This document shows positions 53,157 to 64,000 of a stretch of DNA of 64,000 nt, piece by piece. A program made the translations under genes and the position numbers. Numbering within the stretch: position 1 is the first letter of the stretch; each line of letters starts with the position of its first letter. Below the pieces are notes generated by a model. The model ran no database searches. It was not told the origin of the DNA and saw only the letters and a program-made list of their open reading frames with translations. Source of the stretch: Salinimicrobium marinum (GTDB taxonomy: Bacteria; Bacteroidota; Bacteroidia; Flavobacteriales; Flavobacteriaceae); assembly GCF_014651535.1 (NCBI RefSeq), contig NZ_BMXB01000001.1, forward strand, positions 495,470 through 559,469. Reading direction: 5' to 3'.

Positions 53157-53604
53157 TATTAGGTGTGAAATTGTGAAGACGCCAATAAAACCGGCGAATT
53201 CGAAAAGGAAGATCTTTAACATTATTTATACCCCGACTTTGATTCAGAAGAGTGGGGAATTATTTTCAAACCTGGAAAAGCTCTTCTGAATATCTAGCGT
53301 CATTTCGAGTGTTTTTTCCTGATCGGGAGTGAAAGGAAAAATGTATCGAGAAAGGTTCTCGATACATCCCAATTCTCGTCCAGGCTCAAATTGTGCCACT
53401 CGAACTGACGGATCGATTACAAATTTCTATGTCTCCTCCATTTGAATATTTTCGTAAGCCTGGACTTTTTTGTTTCTTTTTTTGCGATGAAAAAAAGAAA
53501 AGGTATTGTTGTGCAACTACTCATTCGAAAGCTTATAAAATTAAAATGTAACACAACAACTACTTAGCCGTCATATTCATAAAGCCAATCCTTAAAAACA
53601 TTTT
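53157..53604. other. Intergenic region carrying a palindromic repeat
   Basis: The repeat at about 53300-53412 is described separately. The rest shows no gene. The final 60 bases before 53605 are AT-rich and probably contain the protease promoter. Confidence 0.5.
53300..53412. repeat. Palindromic repeat, TGTATCGAGAA family, copy 1
   Basis: The outer arms GTCATTTCGAGTG and CACTCGAACTGACG enclose a perfect inner hairpin, TGTATCGAGAA-AGG-TTCTCGATACA, and the block CAATTCTCGTCCAGGCTCAA. A close but outer-arm-poorer copy lies at about 55610-55698. Confidence 0.75.
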
Positions 53605-54483
53605 ATGAACAGAGCAATTGCAGTATTATTTATCTTATTTTCAACACTAACTTATTCTCAACAAAACATATCTGAACGAATAGATATTACGTTTACAATC
53701 TCTCCCAATGGGCATATCATCATCCCTGCAAAAGTCAACGGAGTCGAAGGAAATTTTGTCTTCGATACAGGCGCCGGACTCCATCTTCTCACTCAGGATT
53801 TCGCCGACAAAGTAAAGGATCTCGAAGAAACCCACCATTTCCATACCGGACACCGGGCAACAGGTGAGGAAATAACATCTGACTTATGGAATTCAGAAAC
53901 CTTAGAAATTGGGAGTTTTACTATAGAGGAAGAAATGTTTGCAGTTTATGATTTCGACTTTTCGTTAGACGGATTAATATCCCTTACTCCTTTTAGCGAT
54001 AAACAAATCACCATTGATTTTGAGAATAAACTGTTGAGCATAGAATCTGAAAAATCCCTGCAAGAACGAATCTCAAATGCAGATTTTGAAATGCCAATTA
54101 AAATTTCAAACGACAAAGAAATTACCATAGGTATTGCCACAGAAGTTCAACTGAACAACGATCTCTCATTACTGGTGAACCTGGACAGTGGTGCGGGATT
54201 TGACGTTTACAGGTTTAATTCAAGGTATCTTGAAACTCTAGATATAGATTCTACTACAGTTGAAAGTGAGTACAGAAATAGCTATTTCAAACCCGAAGAA
54301 GGCAATACTTTTTATTTTACAAGCGTAGCCGCGATGAGCGATGAAAATAAAAATGTTTCAGTAAAGGATTTTAATGTCTCTTTTATCGACGGTCTTATGT
54401 ATGAAGGCATCATGGGCATCAATTGGATTGGGGAAAAGATCACCATTGATATTCCCAATAAAAGATTAATCGTTCAGGAATAA
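53605..54483 (+). CDS. Secreted retropepsin-like aspartic protease
   Basis: This 292-residue protein has a signal peptide (MNRAIAVLFILFSTLTYSQQ) and two aspartic-protease half-domains. The first has NFVFDTGAGLHLLTQDFADK (DTGA near residue 53). The second has LLVNLDSGAGFDVYRFNSRY (DSGA near residue 198) and ends at GIMGINWIGEKITIDIPNKR. The bilobed layout with D-T/S-G in each half fits a single-chain retropepsin-like or pepsin-like fold of the aspartyl_protease_2/gag-asp type. It should act in the periplasm or outside the cell. The gene stands alone. Confidence 0.85.
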   Translation: MNRAIAVLFILFSTLTYSQQNISERIDITFTISPNGHIIIPAKVNGVEGNFVFDTGAGLHLLTQDFADKVKDLEETHHFHTGHRATGEEITSDLWNSETLEIGSFTIEEEMFAVYDFDFSLDGLISLTPFSDKQITIDFENKLLSIESEKSLQERISNADFEMPIKISNDKEITIGIATEVQLNNDLSLLVNLDSGAGFDVYRFNSRYLETLDIDSTTVESEYRNSYFKPEEGNTFYFTSVAAMSDENKNVSVKDFNVSFIDGLMYEGIMGINWIGEKITIDIPNKRLIVQE

Positions 54484-54534
54484 AATTCAGGAAATCACCC
54501 AGATTATTTCTACATCGACTTTGGGTTAGAAGGT

Positions 54535-54744
54535 CTACTGCTCCTCCTCCAGTTCTTTAATCCGCTTTTGAATTTTCACAAGGTTATAGCTTATAAAAAT
54601 CCCTCCTACCAGTAAGGGCGAATAAAGTGCCCAGCCCCAGAGAATGAAAAATACTGCAAACAGATAGCATATGAATGCAAAGGCCGTAGCCCCAATGAGG
54701 ATATTGCGGGATTTCTTTGCTTTCTGAAGTTGTCCAGGTGTCAT
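54535..54744 (-). CDS. Small two-helix membrane protein
   Basis: This 69-residue protein has two hydrophobic segments (ILIGATAFAFICYLFAVFFI and WALYSPLLVGGIFISYNLVK) between a basic N-terminus (MTPGQLQKAKKSRN) and a charged C-terminal helix (IQKRIKELEEEQ). No family is recognised. Codon pattern, start and membrane topology support a real small gene, though it could also be a non-conserved ORF. Confidence 0.6.
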   Translation of the reverse strand: MTPGQLQKAKKSRNILIGATAFAFICYLFAVFFILWGWALYSPLLVGGIFISYNLVKIQKRIKELEEEQ

Positions 54745-54935
54745 TATTCAAAATTTTCCGCAAAAATACATTTTTCTGTACCGGGAGCATACTGTCCTAC
54801 TTTGAAATTAAGCCTGAATATATTTAGACTTTCGACTGGTGGGCTCGTCTCCCTCTCCTAAGAAATTACCTTTCAAAATAACATTTTTCACTACCTTTAG
54901 GAGAATTAGGTTTCATTCCGAAAAAATCATTAGCA

Positions 54936-55294
54936 ATGAAGAAATTATTTTTAACCTCCGCAATTTTGTTGTCAGTTTGACTTGTAAAGACAGTAATCCA
55001 CAAGAAAACCCAACAATTCAAAAACAGGAAGGTCAGTCAGAATCCTTATCTGACTATGAAAAGGTAAAAGCCACTCTTGATGAATTGTTTCTATACAAGG
55101 TACAATTAAAAAACGAAGAAATATCGGAGGAAAAACATGCTGCTCTTACATATCCAATAGGGCAGAAGCTAACATTTCATAAAGAAGCTTTAAATGAGGA
55201 GGACAGGCAGAAATTGAAAGAATATGGTTTTAAAAGATACGAAGAAGTATATCCTGAAGAGGAGCGAAAAGTAGTGGAGCTAACCGTAAAGTAA
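54936..55294 (+). pseudogene. Small lipoprotein gene with a frameshift in the signal peptide
   Basis: The ATG at 54936 begins a typical signal peptide, MKKLFLTSAILLSV, but hits TGA at 54978-54980. One frame over, the sequence continues with VSLTCKDSNPQENPTIQKQE and runs to the stop at 55294. This gives a lipobox Cys exactly where the signal peptide should end. A single-base indel near 54965-54975 therefore separates signal and mature chain. The mature chain is charged (EVYPEEERKVVELTVK) with no recognised domain. It could be a true pseudogene or a sequence error. The longer open frame from 54839 is not a likely protein start. Confidence 0.7.
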
Positions 55295-55758
55295 AACGCG
55301 CTGATAAATATTCTGTTCCGGCTTATTGCAATTATTAGCGACATCAGGAATTGATCGATTGAAAACTATTCAGATTTGCGAAGAATCTATTTCCGAAGCA
55401 TCTGTTCATATAAATATCGTATACTGCAGGGTGAATGCTTTTAAAGATTCCAAAGTAAACCAATGTTTCAATGGAACAGCCTTTAACTTAGCAGGTCGCG
55501 ACTCCGCTCCTGACAAGGTTATATGGGAATTAGTTTCTGAAATAAATTCAGAATGGCGTTTCAACAAATTCAGCTTTACTTAAGCAGAATCATAAATCGA
55601 CAGGGGGGATTAGAAAAAATGTATCGAGAAAGGTTCTCGATATACCCCAATTCTCGCCCGGGCTCAAATTGTACCACTCGAACTTACGGATCGATGTGTC
55701 AGGAATTGGAGCTATCCCGGGGAATGAGACACCTCAACTCCGTTAGGGCAGACATTAA
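55295..55758. other. Intergenic region with repeats, no convincing gene
   Basis: A plus-strand open frame at 55326-55583 exists, but its composition is not convincing and it overlaps the repeat-like block ATTAGTTTCTGAAATAAATT (55530-55549). The TGTATCGAGAA repeat copy 2 occupies about 55610-55698. Nothing else is supported. Confidence 0.5.
55610..55698. repeat. Palindromic repeat, TGTATCGAGAA family, copy 2
   Basis: It shares ATGTATCGAGAAAGGTTCTC, the block CAATTCTCGCCCGGGCTCAA and ACCACTCGAACTTACGGATC with the copy at 53300-53412. The left outer arm has been lost. Confidence 0.7.
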
Positions 55759-56865
55759 CTAAACATCTGGTTCTTCTTCCGAAAATTCACTTTTTAAGAA
55801 TACACTAAACGTGGAGCCTTCGCCGGGAGTACTTTCCAGCTTGATCCTGCCGCCATTGGTTTCTATCATCTTTTTGGCGATATAAAGGCCCATGCCTGTT
55901 CCTTTGACGTCTTCCCTTATTCTGGAAGATTTTACAAAAACCTTGTTTTGATGTTCCTTTGCTATTCCGGGGCCATTGTCCTTGACGCACAAAATGACAA
56001 AATTCCTCACTTTTACGGTGGTGATCTCAATCCTGGTCGCCTTGTTAGGATCCCTGTATTTGATGGCGTTGTGCACCAGATTATAGAAAATACTTCTTAA
56101 ATTATTCTTTGGAAAGATAATTTCTGAAGCATTGAAGTTCTTTACAATTTCAATTTTATGTAGCCTTATCTCAGTTTTTAAAGCCGTAAGTACATCGCCG
56201 CATATTTCCTGAATATTCAGTCGTTGCTCGGGAGATTCTTCCTTGCCGATCTTCTCATTATCTGAAGTGAAATCGTCTACCATCGCGGCCAGGCTTTTGG
56301 AAGCCTGTTTCAGGCTACCAATCCATTTCTCGAACTGCAGGGAATCATTCTTTTTATGGGCCTGCGCCAGTGCATCTGCCAGTAAAGTAATGGCCGAAAT
56401 GGGCTGCCTTATATCATGTGACAGGGCAAACATTAGGGTTTCATGCTGAGAATTAAGTTTTTCCAGTTCTTTTAGTGCGTGCAAACGCCTGGTAATATCC
56501 ACAAAGGTGATGATGACGCCATTGGTAATGTTTTGCTCGTGCTCAATGTAAGGTATAATGTTCATTTCAAACCATTTGCCATCTGTAGTCTGCACCTCCT
56601 TTTCCAGGATGGTATTCGTAGCGATGACTTCTTTAATATTCTCCACAAACGTAGGGTAGCGAATGTTGTCCTTCACGTCGTGAATACTGCGGCCCACATG
56701 GTCATAAGACAAAGAAAACTGTTTCATGGCAGGCGGAGTGAAGATCCTTAAGATAAGATCTGCATCCACAAAGAGTTGCGGAATGATGGTATTGGAAAAG
56801 TAATTAGCAAGATCAAAATTCAATTTTCGTAGTTGGCGGGCATCGTTTCGAGGTATTTCAGACAT
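55759..56865 (-). CDS. Soluble PAS-domain sensor histidine kinase
   Basis: This 368-residue protein begins with a PAS-type domain (residues about 20-130; NTIIPQLFVDADLILRIFTP, NGVIITFVDITRRLHALKEL). A HisKA region with the phosphorylatable His in ALSHDIRQPISAITLLADAL follows, then a HATPase domain with the N box NLVHNAIKYRDPNKA, G1 DNGPGI and G2 GTGMGLYIAKKMIETNGGRI. The PAS part is of the kind found at the end of CheB-CheR-PAS fusion proteins. No membrane segment or response regulator is adjacent, so the partner is unknown. Confidence 0.9.
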   Translation of the reverse strand: MSEIPRNDARQLRKLNFDLANYFSNTIIPQLFVDADLILRIFTPPAMKQFSLSYDHVGRSIHDVKDNIRYPTFVENIKEVIATNTILEKEVQTTDGKWFEMNIIPYIEHEQNITNGVIITFVDITRRLHALKELEKLNSQHETLMFALSHDIRQPISAITLLADALAQAHKKNDSLQFEKWIGSLKQASKSLAAMVDDFTSDNEKIGKEESPEQRLNIQEICGDVLTALKTEIRLHKIEIVKNFNASEIIFPKNNLRSIFYNLVHNAIKYRDPNKATRIEITTVKVRNFVILCVKDNGPGIAKEHQNKVFVKSSRIREDVKGTGMGLYIAKKMIETNGGRIKLESTPGEGSTFSVFLKSEFSEEEPDV

Positions 56866-57027
56866 AAATTAAAATCAGCATTTTAAAAAAAAGCAAGATG
56901 TAAAGAACGGGATTAATACCTTTAAAAAGGTGCAAAAACATACAAACTTTAAGAAATTTTTTTTATGGAATCCATGGGAATACTACCTCTGCGGAAGTAG
57001 AAAACTACTACATCTTTACTTCTGAAA

Positions 57028-57053
57028 CAAAAAAATGGCCCGTTTCCGGGCCA
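57028..57053 (-). terminator. katG terminator
   Basis: TGGCCCG (57036-57042) and CGGGCCA (57047-57053) with a TTTC loop, preceded by an A-run, give a hairpin with a U-run on the minus strand, about 35 bases beyond katG. Confidence 0.93.
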
Positions 57054-57087
57054 CCTTCCATAAACAAACAAAACTCAATCTAAAATT

Positions 57088-59806
<2,719 letters not shown>

Positions 59807-61102
59807 ATGAGAATTATAATGTCTTGTTTTAAAAAAGGGGTGGTGGTGCTATTTGGTTTTTCTGCGTTTGGGCAGTCAAACTTGCAGGAACATGAAATTC
59901 ACTCTTATGTGCAGGCGCAAACAGAAGAAATTTTTGACAGTCTTGTAGCCATCCGCAGGGATTTTCACGTTTATCCTGAAGTTTCTGAACAGGAAAAAAG
60001 AACTTCTGAAAAAATAACGGAGTATTTAACTGCGCTTGGTCTCGAAGTAAAGACCGGGATTGGCGGATATGGAGTGGTTGGGATCCTGAAGGGGGAAAGA
60101 CCCGGAAAAAGTATCGCCTGGCGTGCAGACATTGATGCCATGCCTTCCAATATTCCCGATGTGGTGGCTTTTGAATCTAAAAATGAGGGAGTCCGGCATA
60201 TTTGCGGCCACGATGTGCATACTGCCATAGGACTGGGAATAGCCAATGTATTGTCAGGGCAAAAGGATTCGCTGAAAGGAAATGTTTATTTCGTTTTTCA
60301 ACCTTCTGAAGAAAACTACAAAGGAGCCAAAGCAATGATTGACGACGGACTTTTTCAGAAAATATCTGCAGATGAGATCTACGGATTGCACATTTCACCT
60401 TTTCCGGTGGGAAGCATTGCAACAAAAGCCGGAAATATTTATGCCCACACAAATAGGGTAGAGGTGGTGTATCAAAAATCCGGTAATGAGGATTCCTTGA
60501 TTAATTACACTAAAAAGCTCATATCGGGCCTTCAAAATGTTCCGGCGGATAGCGAATTTTGGAATCCGGCAAATCTGGGAGATCCCGAAATTGGAATTGA
60601 AAATCCAAATACGGTATTTAAAGATTTTCTGGCGGTAAAGGAAAACTTTGAGATTGACCAGACCAACGATCAATTGGTTATAAAAGCCTATTTACATTCC
60701 GATGACAAAAAACCACTGGATACATTTCTGACAGTGTTACGAAAAACATTAACGGATTCAGAATATTCAGAAAATTTGATTTCTGCAGATTATTCTTATG
60801 AAAAAGCAGTGGTGGTCAATGATAAAGATCTAACCGAAAAAACGGTAAACAGCATAAAAGAAATTTACGGGGAGAAAAGTGTGATTCCGCTTTATGGTGT
60901 GGTAACCGCAGACCGCGGAGATGATTTTGCGTATTTTCAGAAAGAAATCCCTGGTGTGTATTTTTTTCTGGGAGGTGCAAATTACGAGACAGGAATGATA
61001 CCTATGCCTCATTCGCCCGATTTTGCAGTAGATGAAGAAAGCATCAAAGTGGGCGTAAACTATTTTTCGTCGATGATCATTGAAAGACTCAAAGCTGAAT
61101 AG
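59807..61102 (+). CDS. M20-family amidohydrolase (peptidase M20/M40-like)
   Basis: This secreted enzyme of about 431 residues has an N-terminal signal (CFKKGVVVLFGFSAFG). The M20 catalytic features are IRRDFHVYPEVSEQEKRTSE, WRADIDAMPSNIPDVVAFES with the metal-binding Asp, RHICGHDVHTAIGLGIANVL, VYFVFQPSEENYKGAKAMID with the catalytic Glu, and PMPHSPDFAVDEESIKVG near the end. The family includes aminoacylases, carboxypeptidases and hippurate hydrolases. Which amide is cleaved is unknown. Alternative starts at 59768 and 59819 exist. I prefer 59807, just ahead of the signal segment. Confidence 0.85.
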   Translation: MRIIMSCFKKGVVVLFGFSAFGQSNLQEHEIHSYVQAQTEEIFDSLVAIRRDFHVYPEVSEQEKRTSEKITEYLTALGLEVKTGIGGYGVVGILKGERPGKSIAWRADIDAMPSNIPDVVAFESKNEGVRHICGHDVHTAIGLGIANVLSGQKDSLKGNVYFVFQPSEENYKGAKAMIDDGLFQKISADEIYGLHISPFPVGSIATKAGNIYAHTNRVEVVYQKSGNEDSLINYTKKLISGLQNVPADSEFWNPANLGDPEIGIENPNTVFKDFLAVKENFEIDQTNDQLVIKAYLHSDDKKPLDTFLTVLRKTLTDSEYSENLISADYSYEKAVVVNDKDLTEKTVNSIKEIYGEKSVIPLYGVVTADRGDDFAYFQKEIPGVYFFLGGANYETGMIPMPHSPDFAVDEESIKVGVNYFSSMIIERLKAE

Positions 61103-61175
61103 TTAAATGCTGAGAATCATTTTAAGGCTGGAAAAGCGATAATGAACTTAGAAATGTAAAACCATAAAAAATAAA

Positions 61176-61682
61176 ATGTTGAGCAAAATAAATCTTTTAC
61201 TACTTATAAGCCTGCTGCTGGCCATTGTGGCCACCGGCTGGTTTTATCACCAGATGAATAACCGTGTGGGAGATATTTCGTTTAATAAAGAGCTGGATGA
61301 TCCTGATTTTAGCCTTTGCAGTAACGAATATGTTTTGCAGGAGTATAATTCTTACGGAGTAGATTACAATGGCGGGGAAAGAGCGATCAAAAAGCAAATT
61401 CTGGAAGAATTGCAGCATGAAAATATCCATTTTGACCGGTCGGGCTTAATCACCTTTCGGTTTGTAGTGAATTGCAAAGGAGAGACCGGCCTTTTCAGGG
61501 CAAAATCGGTAAATGACGATCTGGAGGAAACAGCATTTGATCCGGAGAAAATAGAAAAGCTGCAAGCAGCCATTGCGAAACTTGACCAGTGGGAGCCGGG
61601 GGAAGGGGAAGACGAAAAGCTGAATAGCTATGCCCAGGTTCACTTCAAAATTGAAAACGGAAAAATCACCGATATTTTTTAA
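61176..61682 (+). CDS. Membrane-anchored TonB_C-like protein
   Basis: This 168-residue protein has one N-terminal membrane helix (MLSKINLLLLISLLLAIVAT). A periplasmic domain with LITFRFVVNCKGETGLFRAK, LQAAIAKLDQWEPGEGEDEK and SYAQVHFKIENGKITDIF follows. The FxFVVNCKGxTGxF and LxxWxPG layout resembles a TonB C-terminal-type or a related beta-alpha-beta domain. No TonB box partner, ExbB or ExbD is near. It precedes a TPR gene by 5 bases, so the two are probably an operon. Confidence 0.6.
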   Translation: MLSKINLLLLISLLLAIVATGWFYHQMNNRVGDISFNKELDDPDFSLCSNEYVLQEYNSYGVDYNGGERAIKKQILEELQHENIHFDRSGLITFRFVVNCKGETGLFRAKSVNDDLEETAFDPEKIEKLQAAIAKLDQWEPGEGEDEKLNSYAQVHFKIENGKITDIF

Positions 61683-61687
61683 ATCCT

Positions 61688-62491
61688 ATGAAAAAGTTCT
61701 TCAAAGTATTAAAAGTGATTGTGACAGTGCTGCTGTTCAGCTACTCCCTGTGTTTTATCCTGCTGATGTTTGTAATGCCTAAGGAAGAAAGATTCAGTTT
61801 TGCCGGAAATATGCAGGGAATGCATCTCTCTCAAACCATGTTTAATTTTCTCACCTGGCAGCATCCCGATTATGCTGCTGCCTATTTTGAACAGTCGGTC
61901 GCCTTGAACAAGCGTGGGAAATACGCGGAAGGTTTCCGGTTGCTGGACAAGGCTGTGGAGCTGGATCCTAAAGCGCATCTTGGGTATCGCGGTTATATGA
62001 AACTCCGGTTTCTAAGAGATTACGATAATGCTTTGGCGGATTTCAACCGACTGGACCAGCTTACGCCCAACTTTGTGGATGCGCCCTGGGGTGAAGATAT
62101 AGATTTTCTTAGAGGGGAAGCTTACTTCGGAAAAGCTGATTTCCGGAATGCAATTTCTGCTTTCAGCCGAAGCCTGGAAAACCTGGGAGAAGACTGGGCC
62201 GATGTACAGACGTTCGTGTACCTGGGGCTTTCTGAATATGAATTGGGCAAATATGAAAAAGCCATTGCAGAATTCCACCGAGCTTTGGAACAGGCAGGAG
62301 CTACTCCCGAAGCGCATCTGGGTCTGGCAAAAGCATATCAACAACGCGATAATTTTAAAAAGGCTGAAGAGCACGTTTTAAAGGCTGAAGAAAATTTGAA
62401 TTACAAACGTGACGACGCCTACAAGGAATTTCTAAACGAAATTTATCTTCAGGATATTCTGGAGGTGAAAGAGGAGCTATCCAGACTGTAA
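61688..62491 (+). CDS. TPR protein with an N-terminal membrane anchor
   Basis: This 267-residue protein has a membrane-anchoring segment at residues 11-31 (IVTVLLFSYSLCFILLMFVM). TPR repeats follow: EQSVALNKRGKYAEGFRLLD, VYLGLSEYELGKYEKAIAEF and LGLAKAYQQRDNFKKAEEHV. The repeat array faces the periplasm or the cytoplasm, depending on topology that I cannot fix. TPRs bind partner proteins. The likely partner is the product of the upstream gene, but this is inference. Confidence 0.8.
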   Translation: MKKFFKVLKVIVTVLLFSYSLCFILLMFVMPKEERFSFAGNMQGMHLSQTMFNFLTWQHPDYAAAYFEQSVALNKRGKYAEGFRLLDKAVELDPKAHLGYRGYMKLRFLRDYDNALADFNRLDQLTPNFVDAPWGEDIDFLRGEAYFGKADFRNAISAFSRSLENLGEDWADVQTFVYLGLSEYELGKYEKAIAEFHRALEQAGATPEAHLGLAKAYQQRDNFKKAEEHVLKAEENLNYKRDDAYKEFLNEIYLQDILEVKEELSRL

Positions 62492-62538
62492 AATATGATA
62501 GCTTCTTGTGAATCGGTTCAAAATCAAAATGACCATCT

Positions 62539-62997
62539 ATGAAAAAAGCACTTCCATTTTTGTTTATGCTGTTGATCACCATCCCGGCGGCAGCGCAAAC
62601 CTCTAAAGAATCCGATGAAGAACTTCTGAAAAATCTTATTGTAGATTCTTTTCAGGAAATTTTTTCCAATCTTAATCCGGGGACCCTTGGAACCTATTAC
62701 ACCGAAGATTTCCTGCTGCTGGAAAACGGGGAAGTCTGGGATATTGAAATGATTAAAAATTATATGAACAGGGCAGCACAGCAAAAGAATCAGCCTGAAA
62801 GAATCAATTCTTTTGAGTTTGTCGAGATTAAAATTGAAGGAAACATGGCCTGGATCGCCTATCACAACAAAGCCAGTTTTGAAAAAGATGGGGAAGTGGT
62901 AGGTGAGATGAACTGGCTGGAAAGCGCCACCGCCATTAAAACCGAAGAAGGCTGGAAGCTTCAGATGCTGCATTCCACGGTGGTGGAGAAGGAATGA
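62539..62997 (+). CDS. Secreted NTF2-like (SnoaL/DUF4440-type) protein
   Basis: This 152-residue protein has a signal peptide (MKKALPFLFMLLITIPAAAQ) and one NTF2-like alpha/beta cone: LKNLIVDSFQEIFSNLNPGT, YYTEDFLLLENGEVWDIEMI, FEFVEIKIEGNMAWIAYHNK and MNWLESATAIKTEEGWKLQM. Such domains bind small ligands or act as isomerases, and no catalytic residue can be pinned down. It follows the TPR gene by 47 bases. Confidence 0.8.
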   Translation: MKKALPFLFMLLITIPAAAQTSKESDEELLKNLIVDSFQEIFSNLNPGTLGTYYTEDFLLLENGEVWDIEMIKNYMNRAAQQKNQPERINSFEFVEIKIEGNMAWIAYHNKASFEKDGEVVGEMNWLESATAIKTEEGWKLQMLHSTVVEKE

Positions 62998-63011
62998 TAA
63001 TTTTTGCGATA

Positions 63012-63104
63012 AATGGACCCTGAACTTCCGAAACTTCGGGATAGGGTGACGATTCTGATCATTAAAAGAGCGTCATGTTGGATTTATTTCAGCATCTTTG
63101 AATT
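63012..63104. repeat. Palindromic intergenic repeat related to that at 44.2 kb
   Basis: The blocks GGACCCTGAACTTCCG, GGGATAGGGTGACGATTCTG, GCGTCATGTTGGATTTATTT and CAGCATCTTTGAATTAAT recur in changed order relative to 44196-44300. The element lies just before the DinB start. Confidence 0.55.
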
Positions 63105-63117
63105 AATCTTGCATATT

Positions 63118-63636
63118 ATGAATAACAACAAACCCGAAGTCTGGCTGCGGGGTAGTTTGGCGAAGATTCCCGCCTTACTGCAACCTGCGGCACACGCATT
63201 GCTGCAGGCGAAGGAAGATGTGGAAAAATACACAACAGATTTTCCGGAGCAATTGCTTTGGGAGAAACCGGCGGGAAGGGCTTCCGTGGGATTTCATATG
63301 CAGCATCTCACTGGCGTGCTGGACAGAATGTTGACGTATGCAGCGGGAAAACCACTTTCTGAAACACAGTTTGAGTACCTGAAAAATGAAGGAAATCCTG
63401 AAACACATTCGAGTGTAAAATCATTAACGGAGCCTTTTAAATCCAAAATGGAAGAAGCTCTAAAGGTTATTGAAAATACACCCGAAGCCACATTAACAGA
63501 AAAAAGAACGGTGGGCAGAAAAAAACTTCCATCCACCGTCATAGGGCTCCTCTTCCATGCCGCCGAACACAGTCATCGGCACGTGGGTCAACTCCTCGTA
63601 ACGGTGAGTGTGCTGAAGGAGGGAAACAGGTTTTAA
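63118..63636 (+). CDS. DinB-superfamily protein
   Basis: This protein of about 172 residues belongs to the DinB/YfiT four-helix-bundle superfamily. Conserved His residues that could hold a metal are seen in VGFHMQHLTGVLDRMLTYAA and LLFHAAEHSHRHVGQLLVTV. Members act as bacillithiol-, mycothiol- or other thiol-dependent transferases or have unknown roles. The start at 63118 (MNNNKPEVWL) is preferred. The longer frame from 63013 begins inside a palindromic repeat. Confidence 0.85.
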   Translation: MNNNKPEVWLRGSLAKIPALLQPAAHALLQAKEDVEKYTTDFPEQLLWEKPAGRASVGFHMQHLTGVLDRMLTYAAGKPLSETQFEYLKNEGNPETHSSVKSLTEPFKSKMEEALKVIENTPEATLTEKRTVGRKKLPSTVIGLLFHAAEHSHRHVGQLLVTVSVLKEGNRF

Positions 63637-63667
63637 TTATAAAATTTCTGCAGCATTTTCAGCAGAT

Positions 63668-64000
63668 CTAAAACGGCAAATTCTGAAGATCCACATTCCC
63701 GCCCGAAATAATAATTCCGACTTTCTTTCCGCGGAATTTTTCTTTTTCTCTTAAAACTCCGGCAAGGGCTACTGCACTGGAGGGTTCTGCAATTATCTTC
63801 ATTCGTTCCCAGATCAATCGTAGTGCAGCGATGATTTCCTCTTCCTCCACCCGAATAATCTCCGAAACATGTTCCTTAATGATAGGGAAATTCTTGTCGC
63901 CTAATTGAGTTCTTAATCCGTCGGCTATGGTGTTGGCGCTCTCGTTGGTTTCAATGTTGCCGCTCTGGAGGGAACGGTAAGCGTCATCGGCTTCAAAGGG
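63668..64000 (-). CDS. Serine/threonine dehydratase family enzyme, C-terminal part (cut by window end)
   Basis: The frame runs off the window edge, so only the last 110 residues are visible: FEADDAYRSLQSGNIETNES, ANTIADGLRTQLGDKNFPII, RLIWERMKIIAEPSSAVALA and GKKVGIIISGGNVDLQNLPF, at the stop. EPSSAVALA and IISGGNVD are classic for fold type II PLP dehydratases such as threonine ammonia-lyase or serine racemase. A C-terminal ACT domain is absent, which points to the catabolic or serine-racemase-like type rather than the biosynthetic IlvA. Confidence 0.85.
   Translation of the reverse strand, partial: PFEADDAYRSLQSGNIETNESANTIADGLRTQLGDKNFPIIKEHVSEIIRVEEEEIIAALRLIWERMKIIAEPSSAVALAGVLREKEKFRGKKVGIIISGGNVDLQNLPF

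Noticed and set aside
55326-55583. Open frame of 85 codons on the plus strand
   Set aside because: It has no recognisable domain or signal and includes a repeat-like block ending in GAAATAAATTCAGAATGGCG.

Overview
The window looks like a chromosome segment from a Flavobacteriaceae-type Bacteroidetes. The evidence is gene content and style: DUF6090 and DUF6122 proteins, a PorT-like barrel, many short lipoproteins and TonB_C-domain proteins, a membrane-bound pyrophosphatase, lone pdhB, AT-rich intergenic DNA and no clear Shine-Dalgarno sequences. A genus cannot be fixed from this alone. No rRNA, intact tRNA or CRISPR array was seen.

Layout. Bases 1-4000 are the end of an integrative element: a small HTH protein, a DnaD-like protein, a DnaC-like ATPase and a tyrosine recombinase whose reading frame is cut by one in-frame TGA. 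Bases 4400-9500 hold an operon (MDR oxidoreductase, acyltransferase 3, ankyrin lipoprotein) divergent from a membrane-anchored AraC/TolB-like/TPR regulator. Bases 9500-17430 hold a serine hydrolase, two DUF6090 proteins, a decayed CPBP protease, small secreted proteins, an EEP-family hydrolase, a beta-barrel and two acidic mini-lipoproteins. Bases 17500-40980 are mostly core metabolism: waaA, a DegT aminotransferase, fabD, folA with a fructosamine-kinase-like gene, asnA, egtD, three TonB_C proteins, thyA, a CNT nucleoside transporter, a bifunctional nuclease, etfBA, pdhB, ppa, a heme-binding-like protein, hppA and App1. Bases 40980-64000 hold a palindromic repeat array around pcm, a deoxynucleoside kinase, a propeller-amidohydrolase, several envelope proteins, a GIY-YIG protein, an aspartic protease, a PAS histidine kinase, katG, an M20 hydrolase, a TPR protein, DinB, and the end of a threonine-dehydratase-like gene.

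Most striking signal. Upstream of asnA (25.7-26.0 kb, minus strand) lie two consecutive asparagine-rich leader ORFs. Each is followed by a GC-rich hairpin with a U-run, and each has an alternative pairing that competes with that hairpin. This is the architecture of ribosome-mediated transcription attenuation by charged tRNA-Asn, here apparently in tandem, controlling asparagine synthesis.

Other themes. Thymidylate and nucleoside metabolism is spread over folA, thyA, the CNT transporter and the deoxynucleoside kinase. Pyrophosphate handling is represented by a soluble and a membrane pyrophosphatase 1 kb apart. At least four families of dispersed palindromic repeats sit between genes. Three genes are visibly broken: the integrase, the CPBP protease and a small lipoprotein.
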